In this document: piece by piece, positions 47,551-61,600 of the stretch
Position numbering within the stretch: position 1 is the first letter of the stretch
Layout of the letters: each line of letters opens with the position of its first letter
Source: Parus major
Lineage: Eukaryota; Chordata; Aves; Passeriformes; Paridae
DNA length: 64,000 nucleotides
Assembly: GCF_001522545.3 (NCBI RefSeq)
Contig: NC_031781.1
Location: forward strand, 6,984,911 to 7,048,910
Direction of reading: 5' to 3'
Notes under the pieces: model-generated
What the model saw: only the letters and a program-made list of their open reading frames with translations
What the model was told of the DNA's origin: nothing
Database searches by the model: none
Translations under genes and position numbers: made by a program

Positions 47551-50500
47551 GAACCTCAACATTAAGTTTATAAAATTACTGAGGGAAAAAATTATAGATG
47601 GTTGTGGGTGGAAGGAAATTATGGTGAATCAACCCAGTATCACTATAAATAGTTTTAACTGACAGAATAAAGACATAATGAATAAAGCAAAGATGGCTAC
47701 AGTTGTGTTAATTACTGCTAACAAATTAAAGGTTTTCAGCAATATTTTTGTATTCACATTTAGTATTTTAACTGTAATTGTTGCTATTTAATTTTGGTGT
47801 CATTTAAACTTGCTCATAGGTTTATTTGTCTCCTTCATGTGTCAGTAATAAATTTGTGTTCTTGAAAGCGTGAAGAGCTTTATTTTTACTTTCTTGAAAA
47901 TTAGAATACACTGGAAAATGAAAAGATGAATAGAAATCCACTGACAGTGAAGTATTCAATAGCATAATATATAATTTTGATAGTCATAATTTGTAGAATA
48001 TTTAAAGGCACAGTAAATATCTTTCTTCTTTATTGCTATTGGGCTTGAAGACTGCTTTTGATAAATGTGTAGAATTTAGGATTTCAACAAATGAGGGATT
48101 GGCAAACCTATTCTAGTGTAGATGAACTAAATCTAACATTGCAACTTTGCTTTTTAGTTCTTTGAGCTTGCCAAGAAATTTGTGTTTTATAAACAGATAG
48201 TGCTGTGAGCTCTGAAAGGGGGAATAAAGTCCATTTTTACTGGAGTGTGGGTGGGATTCTTTTCTCCTTAACCTTCATTCCTCCCATGGCTGTGGTGTGA
48301 GAGCTCAGACTGTCCTCAAATGCATTTTCTGGTCAACAGGAGGAATGAATGAAATAGGAACAACCAGTTTACCTCACACCTGCTCTGTGAGTGTAATGGG
48401 AGAAACATGGAATAGACAGCTTTAATGGAAGTCAGTTTTTCTGTCTGTAGACCTCTCTGAATCATAGCAGGGAGCCCAAGTGCATTGATTCTGTATTTAA
48501 CTCTCAAATGTCCTAAAACCCAGGTTAGCTGAGTTGTCAGAACAGGTCCTGGTAGGGGTGAAGAGGTGAAACTTAGAAAAGCTCAGCGGGAGAGAATGAA
48601 AAGAAAAGCAGTGAAAACTTCAGGGAGATGTTTCAAGGGATGTGTGTTTGCCAGGATTTCCAGGGAGTCATGTACAGGATGTGCAGTATCCAGGAATTCC
48701 TGCTCCCATCTCATCAGTGCTGTAGCACACTCTGCTACAGCTCTGCAAACGTGGAGCTTTCATTGTCTGGGTACAGTGGGAAATAAATATCTACAAAAAA
48801 TAAAGCAACTTGAACCATCTTTGAATTTTGTCTGTCTTTAAAACATTGGAATGTTTGTATGCTGAAAGAAAAAAAAGTCCATGATCTAGTCAGTCTTAGG
48901 AAATTCAGTGAATTTCCTGAAGTTCAAATTTAGAAAAAAAGAAAAAAATACTCATAAGATAAAATGGAGGAAAATTAGGACTTGTAGAGAAAACTTCAAA
49001 GAATTTCCTGCTGGAGACAATTACAATGGTCTCACCTCCAGTGCCAAGAAAAGTAGGAAAAAGTATTTAAAGATAGTGCATTCAACTGTGAAGCATTTAT
49101 GTGAAAATACAGCGAGGTAATCCATCCACTTCACAAATTAGTTCCTGTGTTGGACTTCACTGCAGCAGTACATAATATTCAGATTTTGCAATCAACATAT
49201 AATAGTTTTTCAGACAGCAGGAAAAAAACCAGTAAAGTAATTTTGGAAGAATGAAGTCAGATAAATTAGTTTCATTTGTCCTTTCTTGTCAGTGTTTTAA
49301 GGTACTAGCATATTTTAGTGCTTTACATTAACATTAATTATTTTTAAAAAATTCGTCATATTGTTCAACTTTCTTTTCAGTGTGGTATTCAAACTAGTCA
49401 CTTCAAATAGTAATGTTTTAATTGAAACTTAATTTCACTTACACAACTGTCATCTTCTCAATTTTCAATTAGGATTCTGATCTCACGTTGTAAATAACGA
49501 TAATTGAATCTACTTGTTGGAATTATAAAAATAAATACTGGTACTTTTATGTCAAAGAAACTATAGATGTTCGGTGTTGTATCAATTTTAGAGGGTTTAT
49601 TGATACTTATTTTTAATTGGTTATAAATATTCTTTTGAGAAGATGTGCTATAACTTGCTGTTCATGTAACAGTAGCCTGTTTTCTGAAACCTTGTGTTCA
49701 TTTACTTTAATGCTTAGGTAATAAAAAAAAAAAAAGGCCTCTTCCTTTAGAGATTGCTCAGCCTGCATCTGTGCAGAGCAGGTTTCCATTCTGCTGCCTC
49801 CTTTTGCCACTCCATGAATGATGCCAGCTCCTGTGCTCTGTGTGGGGAGCGTGAGGAGCACCAGGAGCAGCAGCCAGGAGCAGCCTGTTAATAGCATTCT
49901 TGGAGGGATTTAATGAATGGTCATTTATCAATATTTTGAGGAGGAGAGACTATCATCTCTGTGTGATTCTTCATTTTGAAGTGCTCAGAAGCATTTCAAT
50001 GAAAAGAGGTGTAGAGAGAACTCATTAATGTTTTTTATGAGCATTAACTCTTCCCTGGGCTGTGTGATGGAGCCTCCAGCAGGGACCGTGCTCGGTCAGG
50101 TGTGCTGGCTCAGCCTGACCTGCCACTGCACCACAAGAGCCTCCTGCACAGATAACTGAGGGCAAATACCCCATTTATCCTCTTCACTCCCACCTTTCTT
50201 GAGTTTGACTCTAGTGGAATTAGGTAGGAAGAGGTCTGTTTAATCTAAAATACTTCTAGCTTAGTTAATTTTTTATGTCTCCAACAGCTGATTATGTATT
50301 TCAGACGTGACCAGCAGTGGTCAGTGCGTTTTCTTGCTCTGCCACCTTTTGGATTTTTAACACCTACTGCTTCAAAAGTTATTCTTCCTCATCTTGCTTT
50401 CTCTGGACACTAGTTTATCTCCTAATTTGAATAGAAGTATAATTTACAGGTTTATACAATAAATCCACCATGCTCCTCCCAGCTGAACATTTTCTTTAAG

Positions 50501-50740
50501 ACTGGAGAGCTGCACAACCTCCACAGTGTGCTCTTTCAGCTCATGGGTTCTCTGATCATTCCAGGGAGCTGCTGACATGGGTGGGGGTAAAGAAACTCTT
50601 CCCAGAAGCACTGGATATCAGGTGGCCACAATTTCTGCTGGAATTAAATCAGAACATCAGGATTATCACTACTGGTGGTATGTGAAACTGTTTTGGGAGA
50701 CAAAAGCAGACCAAGAATGAGATAAGCTGCTTTCTTTTTT

Positions 50741-50797
50741 TTTTTTTCCCCTGGAAAAGCCAGGGCTTGTTATTTTTTCCCTGGAAAAGCCAGGGAG
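50741..50797. repeat. 30-bp tandem duplication
   Basis: CTGGAAAAGCCAGGG occurs at 50751-50765 and again at 50781-50795, each preceded by a T-run and CC. The period is exactly 30, about two copies. It follows a T-run that may have promoted slippage. Confidence 0.9.
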
Positions 50798-53700
50798 AGT
50801 GAGTTAACCAAACATTTAGTTAATGTTTTTGTTTTGAACTGTATTTTAACAGCTGTCGAAATACAAATGCAATAAAACATCAGATTCGATACTGTAACTA
50901 GAATTTCAGTTGTTCAAAATTAATCTTCCTTTTGATAAAAGGCTCAAGTTTTGTTTGCTAATATTAGATTTCTGGATTGTCCTGGTCTGTAATTTGATGG
51001 GCTTACAAATTGGCAATGGCTCTTAAAAAAGAAATCTCTCTTCTGGCTTCCACAGGTACTTGCTAACCTCTCCTTTCTCCTTTACTTTTGCTCCACTGAG
51101 CTGTGGCAAAGCTGTGCAGAACAGTCTGAGAATTTTAAGACTGAAGAATTATCCAGTTCAGAAACCCCAAAACAAAAAGCTAAGAGAGGCTTTCTTTCCC
51201 TTGGGCTAATTAGGATCTTGTTCATTGCATGACATGAAAAACACTTGTAAAAGTAAGGCCCAGGAAAGAGATGGGAGACAGGAATGAGCTGGATCTTATG
51301 ATGGACATTACTCTTTTTATTTTCTCCTGGGAGTGGTGGTGATGACTTAGGATTATATTGAACTGTCTCCCCATTTGTATGTTTTTTTTAAACTCTGGTG
51401 ACTCTGCAGCTGTTTAGGGAAATTGTCTAATTACTTATAGGTTACTTCAGGTCTGGTATTTTGTATGTTGCTGGGCTAAATGTGCTTTGCTGTTGCATGC
51501 TGTACTAGAGGGTGAGAATCTCTTCCTGTGCCTGTAGGTGATCAGTTCCTTATTGCATGGTAGCTGCAGAAAGCTGAGCTCCTTGCTCAAGCGGTGGGTG
51601 TCTGAGGAAAAATGTTTCAAATCAGTAACCTGAATCTCTAGAGCTTCAGTAAAATATAAACTTTATTTTCCTAGGGAATAAGGCAAGGTGGCTCACACAT
51701 GGCACATATTGATAGATTTGAGATTTTGCTGGACAAAAAGGCTCATCCTGAGTCCTCTGCACAAATTCTCTGGTACTTCAGTCTGTGACACTGGAGACCA
51801 ACCAGCTTTAGGGCTGATAGGAAATACTCTTACTAAAATACTAATCTTGCTGTTGCAATTTAACTAATTGATCAAATTATGCTGAAAATTAAAATGTTAA
51901 TGGATTTCAAATTACTTCCAAAGATGGACTCTGAATGTGAGGTTTCACAAAAACGCCTAGGCAAAGGTTTCCATGTACACAGCCAAAAGCATCCTAATAC
52001 ATTTCTGTTGTAGATTTAGGATTTGTGGCAGGAACAGCTGAGGCCCACAGCTCTGGCAAGAACTGCAGCACACTTGGGTGAGAGCAGGTGCAGAGCCTGA
52101 CACCTGGGCTGGAGTTTGTTTTTCTCTTTTGAGAAGACACAAAGTTAAAAATCGCTGTGTGGGGGAGCAAAAGTGGCACCTTTGATTTTATTTTATGTTT
52201 GGAAGGAAGAATATTGTGTGGCTCACATTATCCTAATCACTGTGTCATTTGGTGCTGGGGCCACGGTAAGAACAAGTGTAGTCATTTATTTTGTGAGCAT
52301 CTTGATTTCAATGCCATGTAATTATGCCACATTACCTTTGGTACATATTTTAAAATTATTTGCAGTGAAGGGAACAAACAATAAATTATAGAGGTCACTT
52401 TATAATTTCTTTTACTTCCACATAAATAGTTATACAGCCATGTATTCTTGGCCCAAATGCTCTGCCATTTAAGCTAGTGCAGCATCTCTTGGATGATTGC
52501 TTCTTGTGCTGTGCAAGTACTCCAGGAGGACAAATTGAGTAAATTGTAAGCAAAAAGGTGTTTCATGTAAGAAATAAACAGTTCCAAACTAACACTATGA
52601 ATTGAAATGTTATTGATTTGTCTGTTTGGGTTTTTTTAATATAAAGTTTAAATTACAGCAATCATTGTGGCACAAAGCACTACAGAAATGCTACATTATA
52701 GAAAAATCTTGTGCCTTGTATTTTCAATGGGTCATTTAAAAGCAATAGTTTTGCAAGCAAAAAAGAAAGTATGGCTCTGTACCCATGAGTCTTTGTTTTA
52801 AAAAGAAGCTGGAACTGGAGAAGCAAGGTATGCTGCAGAAAAAGGCACAGCAAAATCTGTGTGCAGAAAAAGAGTTAAGGGAACATTTAGAGATTTGATG
52901 TAGCTTCACATCACCCTTGCCAGGTGTATCAGAACATGGACTCTACACTACAGCCTCCCCAGGAGGATTACAGGGCAACTTTCTAGACCTCAGAAAAAAG
53001 TTCAGGGACATCTCAGGTTAATTCTTCAATTCTGAAGTGTGAGGATAAGAGAGTGTTTAAAACCACTGTAACTGGTAAAGCTTTGGCACAGGATAAGGGA
53101 GAACCCTGGTAAACATCTTTATTTGCTGGTTTATACCTTGGTTTCTTTCATCAGTGGAGTTTCTGGTTTTGATACCCCTTGGGGCTAGCACAACACAGGG
53201 ATTTTCTCCTTTTTTAACACAACTGAGCAGGCTAGAATAACATCTATTATTAAAAAAGATTGGCTTATATTTATATATAATTTTTCATTATATTGAAAAA
53301 ACTGTGTTTTTTCAGTAAAATAATACTTTTATCACACATTTCCCACAACTTGTAGTGAGACAGTAATTTAGCACTTTGTAAATGTGCCAGTAAATTAGTA
53401 ATTCTTGAGTCATTAATTTTGCATTTATCTTAATTGTGTTACATCTATGGATATTTATGGAGTTTCACTTCTTTACACTTGAAAAAATCACTACGGTGTT
53501 ACTTCTGAGATGGTTTTACAAAAACTAAATTATCTTAATGGAAATATTTTTGACATATAAAAATGGAAATTTTGCCTTAATTTGCAAGTTAAGCAATTTT
53601 CATTTAAATGTCACTATGAATCGTTATAGAAATGGGAATAGCTATTTTCCTTTTGCTTTTAGATAACTCTATGCTCATGATCTAGTAATTAAATCCCTAA

Positions 53701-56700
53701 CCTCTTGATCTTTATTTGTGACTGAAGTTCAATAAGGAATTGGATAAATTCATAAAAGATGAGTCCATAGGTGGCTAATTAATATACTAATGGACAATCT
53801 TTAAATCAGGAAGCCCAGAAAGCACTGATTGCCATAAGCTGAAATAATTTACTGGGAAAACAGACAAAGGCTTTCATCCTATTTCTCATATTCTTTCCTC
53901 CAGCAATCACTGCTGGCCATTGCTGGAGAAAGTTTGGGAGATCTCTTGTGTCTCTCTGTGCTGACAATCTCATCTCTGAAATTCTGTTAACGACTCGAAA
54001 GTTGAACTCTAAAAAGTTATTAGATGAAAGCCTTGTTTTTGAAAGATCAGGTAGTTTGAGCTTATGACACAGTTCTTTGGATGCTCCTGTATTCTTATTT
54101 TAAAAATGGTATTTTATTTGAAAAAATGCTGCATGCTCATGGATTTTTTTTTCTCCTTATCTATCACCTTGTTTTCCCAAGAGTGAACAATGCAGGTGGC
54201 ACTGGCCAGGCTGCCTTGTGCAAACCCAAAGCAATGTTCAGGAGAAACTCAGACCTTTGCATGACAAAAGTGAAATAAAAGTCCCTCAGAAGTAGGTCAA
54301 CACAACCCCAAAACATAAAAAAAAAAAATTAACAAACCCCTAGAGAGATGCCTTGGGTTTAAAATAGTCTGGGGTCTTCAGTGGATTTTTTACTGTCTTC
54401 TCTTTTCATGTTGAAACAACTTTGTTACATGCGAATGTTGATGGATGTGAGCAGAAAGAAAACAGGTGAATTTTACTCCAATAACAATCAAATACTGCTC
54501 ACCTCTTTTGGCCAGATCTACATCTCTGTAGGACACAGGCAGTACCCTGCATTCTGTTCCTGGCTGCAGGTGGCAGTTTTGAACTCTTCCCCAGTACCTC
54601 GTCCTCCACTGGAGGACACGATTAATTGGGAGAAATACATTTTATTGCCTCATTTCTCTCCTGATGGCTATAATGCTATATATCAAAAAACCACTCCAAC
54701 AAATGGCTTGCAGTTTTTCATGGTGAAGGAGAAGGCCTGTGTGGCTAGGAAGCTGCAGCAATGGGGATTAGTTAATTGTTGTAGGCAATTCCAAGTCAGA
54801 GTGAGCACCAAAGGGATTATCAGTGCCTTGATAGAACTTTTGAAGCCAGAATCTATTGTAACTCTTGCTTTTGGAGTTTCATTGAAATTATTTAATTACC
54901 TTGCTTCTTTATTTTTTATTATTTTTTTAAGCATATGTTCTCATTAAAAACACTATAAAATTCCTGATCACTGCTTTGGAGCTTTTGTTCTGAACTCTGA
55001 GGCAATTAATTTGCTTGTTCCATGCTGTATCGATACTGCCTGACACTTCCCATATCTTGTGTGGTCTGGCTGCCTTCTTGCCATTTGCTACTTCAAAAGA
55101 ATTTCTCCTGCTTTTCTAATATTTTATTGCATGTTTTAATTTTGCTTCTTGAGTTTCTTCCCTCTTTATGTTTAATCCTTTGTAAATTATGTTTCCTTAA
55201 TCATGGTTAAGTCTACTTTGCACTGCTGGGTTATTCATCGTGTGGTGCTTCATCTTGCATTCTACTGTTCACCCTCTGCCTTGCTCCTGAGATACTTTTA
55301 AACTGTGATGGTGGTTTTTTTATTTTCTCCCATAATTAAATTATTTATCTTTGCCATTGGAAACCCGTTGAAATCAATATTGACCTGATTTCACCTTTCA
55401 ATTGTACATTTATCAATGTAACATATCAGACTTATGTGCTCATTGTGAGCATATAAGGAAAACAGAAAGGGATTGTTTTGTGATTGACCTGAGGTGAAAT
55501 TCCAGGAACATTTTCCATTTCTGTTGTCTGAGTGTGCAGTTTGCTGAAGAGCCAATGGCTGTAAGCCCTTATGGGCTCTGCTTCCAGCACAAGGGTTTTC
55601 TGGGACCTTTCCTTGGAAGAAACAGAGACAAAGGGAACTTTACAGCTGTCAGTAACAATGAAAGAGATAGAAGGTCACAAGATACAGTGTGGGTATAAAT
55701 GAGGTATTTATTTTGAAGGTAAGGATTTGAAAACAAGACTCCTACTCTTTCAGAATGCCAGAAATTATTGAAATAAAACCAGTTAAACTAATCAATTGTA
55801 GCTAAAGCTATTGGCATTTTCTTCTACAAAATACTCAAAATGAAGGTATAGTAGTTTGGTTTAGTCTGGTATAACTAGCTTTTATATTTTATCTATCCCC
55901 TAAGAGAGCCACCAAGAAATTTGCAATGATTCCAGTCCTTCCCCATGGCTAGAACCAGGTTGCTTTAATTTTCTTTTGCACTCTGAATTTATGAATACAC
56001 ATTTTAAGCATCAATTACTTAAGAGTTGTGTTACCACACTGAAAAAGCTTTGGTGAAAAAAGTCATTCTGAAGAAATATTAAGAATTATTATGTTGCAAT
56101 AAAAAAAGGAAGAACAGAGAAGTTTGCTAGAAGATCTTAAAAAAATAATTTGCTAATGACTGGATTTGAAGTCGGTTTTTGTCATGCAGGTACAACACTG
56201 AGTTTTGCAAGACTTATTTCTGTATATATATATAGAATATGAGTGGAACAGGTGAGAGAATGTAGTTGCATCTCCATAATCTCTAATGATACAGTCAGGT
56301 GATGGCACAGAAAGGATGTGGTTTTATTACAATACCAGCAGAGAAATAGAGCACACTTTAAAAATAATTAAAAAATGAAGTACAGAACAATGACTTTTAT
56401 ATTCTATGTTCTTAAAACATTTTTATAACACATATTATTGTGACAATCTGTAGGCCTATGTGTTTTTACTGTTGGCAGCTCATTAGAATGTGGCAGGTAA
56501 AGAAGAAACATGATCTTCTGTAATTGCAAAATTGTAAAAGTCCAGCTGCCCCTGCTGAGGATTCCCCAAATTAAAGGGATATAGGATGCAGTGAGCACAA
56601 ACTCTAGGTTTTCTAAATGACATAACTAAAATGTTTCATTTAAAATGGCAGAGCTAAGACAAACGTAGATATAGCCTTTCATATATTATGCATGAATGAA

Positions 56701-58646
56701 AGGAGTCTTTAATAGCTTCACTCCACAGCAAAGATGAGAATTGTGGTGTAAACACAAACTAATCTTGCATTATTCTGACTGTGCTGCAGAGCAGGGCTCA
56801 GGAGGATGTTCAGCATTTCAGGTGGAAGTATAACATTGTTCTAGAATTCAGACTTGGCATTTAGAAGTAGACATACACACTGCATTTCTTCCAGGAGAAT
56901 TTTGTGCCAGTCCTGAGCCAGATGCTCCATTGGTGTAGCCCTACACTTACTGTGCTCCCACACAAGATAAATCCACGCTGTTCATGCAAATCTTACAAGG
57001 CAGGGACCCCTGTGTGTGCTGATGTGGATTGTATACTTGATTTCTGGTGAATTTTAACTTGTTGAAGTAAGTCTTCCAAGGCACTTACAGGACAAGTTAA
57101 ACTCACAGTCACTCATTGCAACCTCTGAAAAGTTTAAAGCTCAAGGTTTTCTTTTTAAAGAAAAACTTCTGATGCCATATGTAAAATATATTCAAATAAA
57201 AACTCCTCAAACAATTAAAAGGGTTTTTTTAATATATCACATAAAATGCTTTTTTTGTGTCATCATTGCTGCTGGTACAAAGGAAAACATCTTGGACATA
57301 AATTTGGCTGCTTTTTCTTTCAATCTACATGCGTGGTGACAAAAATAATTTAGTTTCAAGACTTGCTTAATCCCCTGCATTCAGTCTGTCACAGTTAGCA
57401 TATTGACTGAGCCATCCTGATTGCAATAGGGACCTTTGTCCAGACAGAAATTATTAGCACCAGCAACTGAATTCAGCTTGGACCAGTCTGCAACAGCACA
57501 TTTGAATTATTCTAATGGGACTGAATTTAAGAAAGAGTTTTGCAGGACAAATGTCTTCATTAACTGTTATAAATGTCTGTTATTTATTTCCCCTTATTTG
57601 TGTTACAAAGCACTAATGCTTTAAGAAATGAAATGAGAAAGTGCTGTGGTGATTTTTACTCCAGAAATTAATTGTACTGCAATCCTCAGTGGCTGAACAT
57701 TTAATTTCAGACCAAAGTAAAAGAACATAAAATTAAATCCTGGATGAAATTTCATTCAGTCTGATTTCAGTATTAGTTTCTTATAATGCTTTTTGGGAGA
57801 CAAACAAGCATTACCTACTGGCATGAAAAGAGCCTATAAAATTTTAAAAAAACACAAAGTGGTTAATATACTTTTTTATTGGGGTAAGACTTCATTTTGT
57901 TCTTGTATTTATTTTATTTCTATTTTTTCTTCAAAAAGGGCATTTTAAACTCAGTATTTCCTTCTGTACAATTCTGCTTCTTTTGAAAATACAGCCTTCC
58001 TTTCCTAGTAATTTTCTTATGTTGCTAATTTATGAAGAGTTGAGAATAGACAAATCAAACATGACTTTTATTCCTTTCTCTAAGTGCTGTAAAGTTAGTA
58101 AGCTAGTTTAGGCTGCTGATATATTACATCATAAATGAATTAGATAATGAAAATAATTTTAACTTTTTTTATGCAGTAATCATAATAAAATTAAAATATA
58201 TAGGAAAATGATATTTGAATATCCTAAATCAAATAAATGTTTGATTTAAAATAAAAAAGAAAAATGTAGCTGAACACTTTTAATGTGCAGTGTTGTATTT
58301 CACTTGCCTACTTTCAGTTCTACACAGCTCCCAATATATTTTCAAATGTTTTACATATTATCACATTTATGGCTAAAAGCTGTGAAATTGTTCCCCTTTC
58401 CCTTTCTCTCACTGGGGAATTCGAGTACTCTGAGCCAAAATTAGCGTTCAGGTCATTACAAAGACACTGCTGATATTGTATTTCATACTTAATGAATCTT
58501 TATTGGCATCTGGGTCTAACCTTGACTCTGCTTAGTGAATCATAACTTGGCAGTCTCTGAGTAGGTGCTCCACTGTCCTATCAAATTCCAGCAGAGATAA
58601 TTTGGTCTTTCCCAGTGATTTCATTATAAATGCAGCACTCTGATTT
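50798..58646. other. AT-rich intron, nothing recognised
   Basis: No exon, named repeat or clear regulatory feature. The 188-codon plus-strand frame at 54381-54947 is the longest here; it has no signal, domain or motif I know and no splice context. Confidence 0.5.
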
Positions 58647-58649
58647 AAA

Positions 58650-58680
<31 letters not shown>
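58647..58680. repeat. (AAT)n microsatellite
   Basis: About ten AAT units with A-rich ends. Confidence 0.95.
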
Positions 58681-61600
58681 GCAAACTAAAAAAAAAATGC
58701 AAGATAAAACTTCAAAATAAAAGTTATATTAGATTTAAACTTTTTAAACTTAATATGATCATATTGTTAATAAAGGTGATCTCATCTTTTATAATATTCT
58801 GCTAAAACCAAGCTTCTCCATCTCATCATCCCTAAGGATCTCAAGCTTGGTATGAACCTCAGAGGTAGAAGAGTCTAGAGAAATTCAAGTATCCTCCATG
58901 TGTAACAACTGAGAAGGAGCTCGTTTCCAAGTCTTAACTTTTAGTATCTTAAGGCAGATCTGGAGAGCTCCCCATCCCCTTTATGGGGTGTGGAAAGCCC
59001 TTTCAGTGTTTCAGGTGTCTTAACCAGTGCTCTCGATCCTGCAGCTGCTTCTCCTCCTTGCCCAGTAATCCTATATGGCACTTCCAGTATTTCTGTTCTA
59101 ATTCCTTTTCATCCCAGAATAAGTAGTACAAAAGAGGAAAATCAATTAAAAAAATTTATGCTGGGATTCTGAACTGATAGTAAATAGAGAGTCAAATATG
59201 TTTTTAAAAGGTAAAAAACACTGAGAAGAATCCCATTTTTATATAAGTAGAAACTCAGGGAAGGTATTTGCAATCCTTGAACACAGATTAATATTTTTCA
59301 TCAAAAAGCATGTATCTACCTGGTAGCTGAGTGCAAATGATACTGTGATGTGTAGTGATTGGCACCAGGAAATATCATGAACTTTTATTTGGTGGTGACC
59401 AAAATCTCATTGTCCAGGCAAGTGGTGCAGCAGGAGCAGCCACCTGGCTCAGGTGTTCACCCTTCAGCCTTCATCACATCTCATCTGAGGCCTCAAAGCC
59501 TCGCTCATGGTTTGGTAGCTGAATTCAGGTTCATGCTGAGGATTTTCACCTCGTGCTTTTGGGTGGAATAAAGGCCCCCGTGAACTCTCTCATTTCTGTG
59601 TCAGCTCTTTGCTGGTATCATCATCCACAGCACAGCTGCAACTTCAGCAGTGCAGGGCTCAGGTCTGAGGAAAGCAATAATGGACTTAAAGAGCTCAGAG
59701 AAGAGAAGCAAAGGCAATTGCAGGTTGGAATGTCTTTGTTGCATGAGGATTCCATGCATGTGAATTCCTCTTTCTTGAGAAAAAGAGCCAAGGCTGGGAG
59801 TGAGGAGCATCACAAACAGTGGGGAGGATTGGAGAGCAAGCAGCTGCTCTGTTTTCCATTGAAATGCCTAAGGGAGGCTGCTCAGCTCCTGTGAAGTCCC
59901 ATAGCTGCAGGCTGGAAGCTTGGCAGGGTACCCCTGGAATGTTATCATCTATTCTGGATGGTTACTTTGTATTTGGATTTTCTGTGAGACAGCTGTGGTC
60001 AAGATGGGCTCTGTGCTCGGAATGCACACACCTACTCTCAGGTGTAGGAAGGGAATCCCAGTCTAGCTCTGGAGTGAGTGCTTAGAGCCTGAAAAGGACA
60101 GACTCAGCAACTTCCTAGCATGGGGAGAGATTTCTGTGTAGAAAGCTAATTAAAGAATACTGAAGTAAGAAAATGTCAGTGCTCAACAGTTTCTGTTGAA
60201 GGGAGGCTGTTTTTTAAGGCCAGCTCAAATCTAGAATCCATCTATCCAAATAAAGGTTTATCAATGCAGATAGATTATCCCCAGATCTTCAGCTGTCATG
60301 TATTCAGAGGTCTCTCTCACTTGTACCAGACTTGGCCTTCTCTCCCTGCACACACACACAAAAGCCTGACAAGTTTTTAATCTAGCTAATCTTTGAAAAA
60401 TAGCTTTGTGCTTTTTGTTTCTATTTGAAATCACACTTTATTTCTAAACCTGAGGGCCATTTAGTTTTCTTTAGTTTTGACGTATGTGCAGCTCTTGCAC
60501 TGACAGTTTTGAGGGTTCATAAAGGACCATTTTTTTTCCTCAGAAACTTGCCTTTGGCAAGAGACACTGTTGCAAAGTGGTCCCCAAGCAGCGTTTTTTT
60601 ATCTCTTTCTCATTTTAGCAATTAATCTGAATTTTGCCATAGGGAATACCTGGTATTTCTGCTCTGTGGATGCTCCTCACAATTCAAAATATGTTGTGAT
60701 AGGTACTGTGTGATATAGGAGGAAAAGGTTGAGAGCAATGGATTTTGTGGGATGTAGGTGAAATGTGGAACACTGCAATCGAGAGAGAATATTTAAATGT
60801 CTCACTTAAACTGTCAGGCTAAGTAGATATGCAGTGAATGCATATGTTCTGAGAATATCAAATCTGCTCATGTGCTACCTTCAAAGAGAGACTTTGAAAT
60901 AGGAATTGCAGTTGAAATTAATTCTGTATGGCATTTTCCCCATCTTCTGGAATTGGCATCAAATTTGCCTCAGAACAAGACAAAAACTAGTTAGACATAT
61001 AGAGAGCTTCTGGAAATGGTAAAATTCTCACTGGAATTGTGGAACAGAAAAACTAGTAATAAGATTTGGTGTATGCTTTAATTTAATACTTCTGTCTACT
61101 CTATCTGGATGCCACTTAATTAAAAAAGAAGGAATGGAACACCACTAAGGCATTTATTAATTTTGGGGTAAGCTGTGTGAAATCTGTCAATCTTAGTTCA
61201 CCATATCCCTGAGATTCATTTTCTTTGGATTTGAAAATAAACCTTAAACCTCAAGGATGAAATGCCACTATGGCTCATTTCATTACATCCAGCAGACAAT
61301 AAACCAGCCCAGAATCAGCTTCCCCCCACAGCTGCGCCCCTCTCCCCTGTAGCCTTCTGTGCAGGGAGGTTGATGAGCAGAGGTCTCTCCCATTTTTGTA
61401 GCTCTCTGGCTGGTTTAGCCCTTTTATGGCCAGGAAGGATCTACAGACCTTGGCACTCACTCTCTGGCTGGTCCCTGATAATTCCATGAACGCAAATACA
61501 GAGATGTACCTGGGATATTAATCTTCCTGCATGTGAACAAGCAAGGCAGAGTATTCCTAAACCTCCCTCCTCCCCAGTGCACTTCCTCTATCACCTGAAG

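Larger units (their letters stand above)
43511..50740. other. AT-rich intron, simple repeats only
   Basis: No exon or named transposon. It includes T-runs at 47129-47146 and 47475-47490, an A-run at 47538-47550, an A-run near 49724 and an AT-rich palindromic patch near 46684. The part 43860-43960 holds a few CpG words (GCACGTGTTTAGAGCGAG, GACCAGCGAGC). Confidence 0.5.

Noticed and set aside
54381..54947. 188-codon plus-strand frame
   Set aside because: Long for AT-rich DNA but without motif, signal or flanking splice sites; no similarity recognised.
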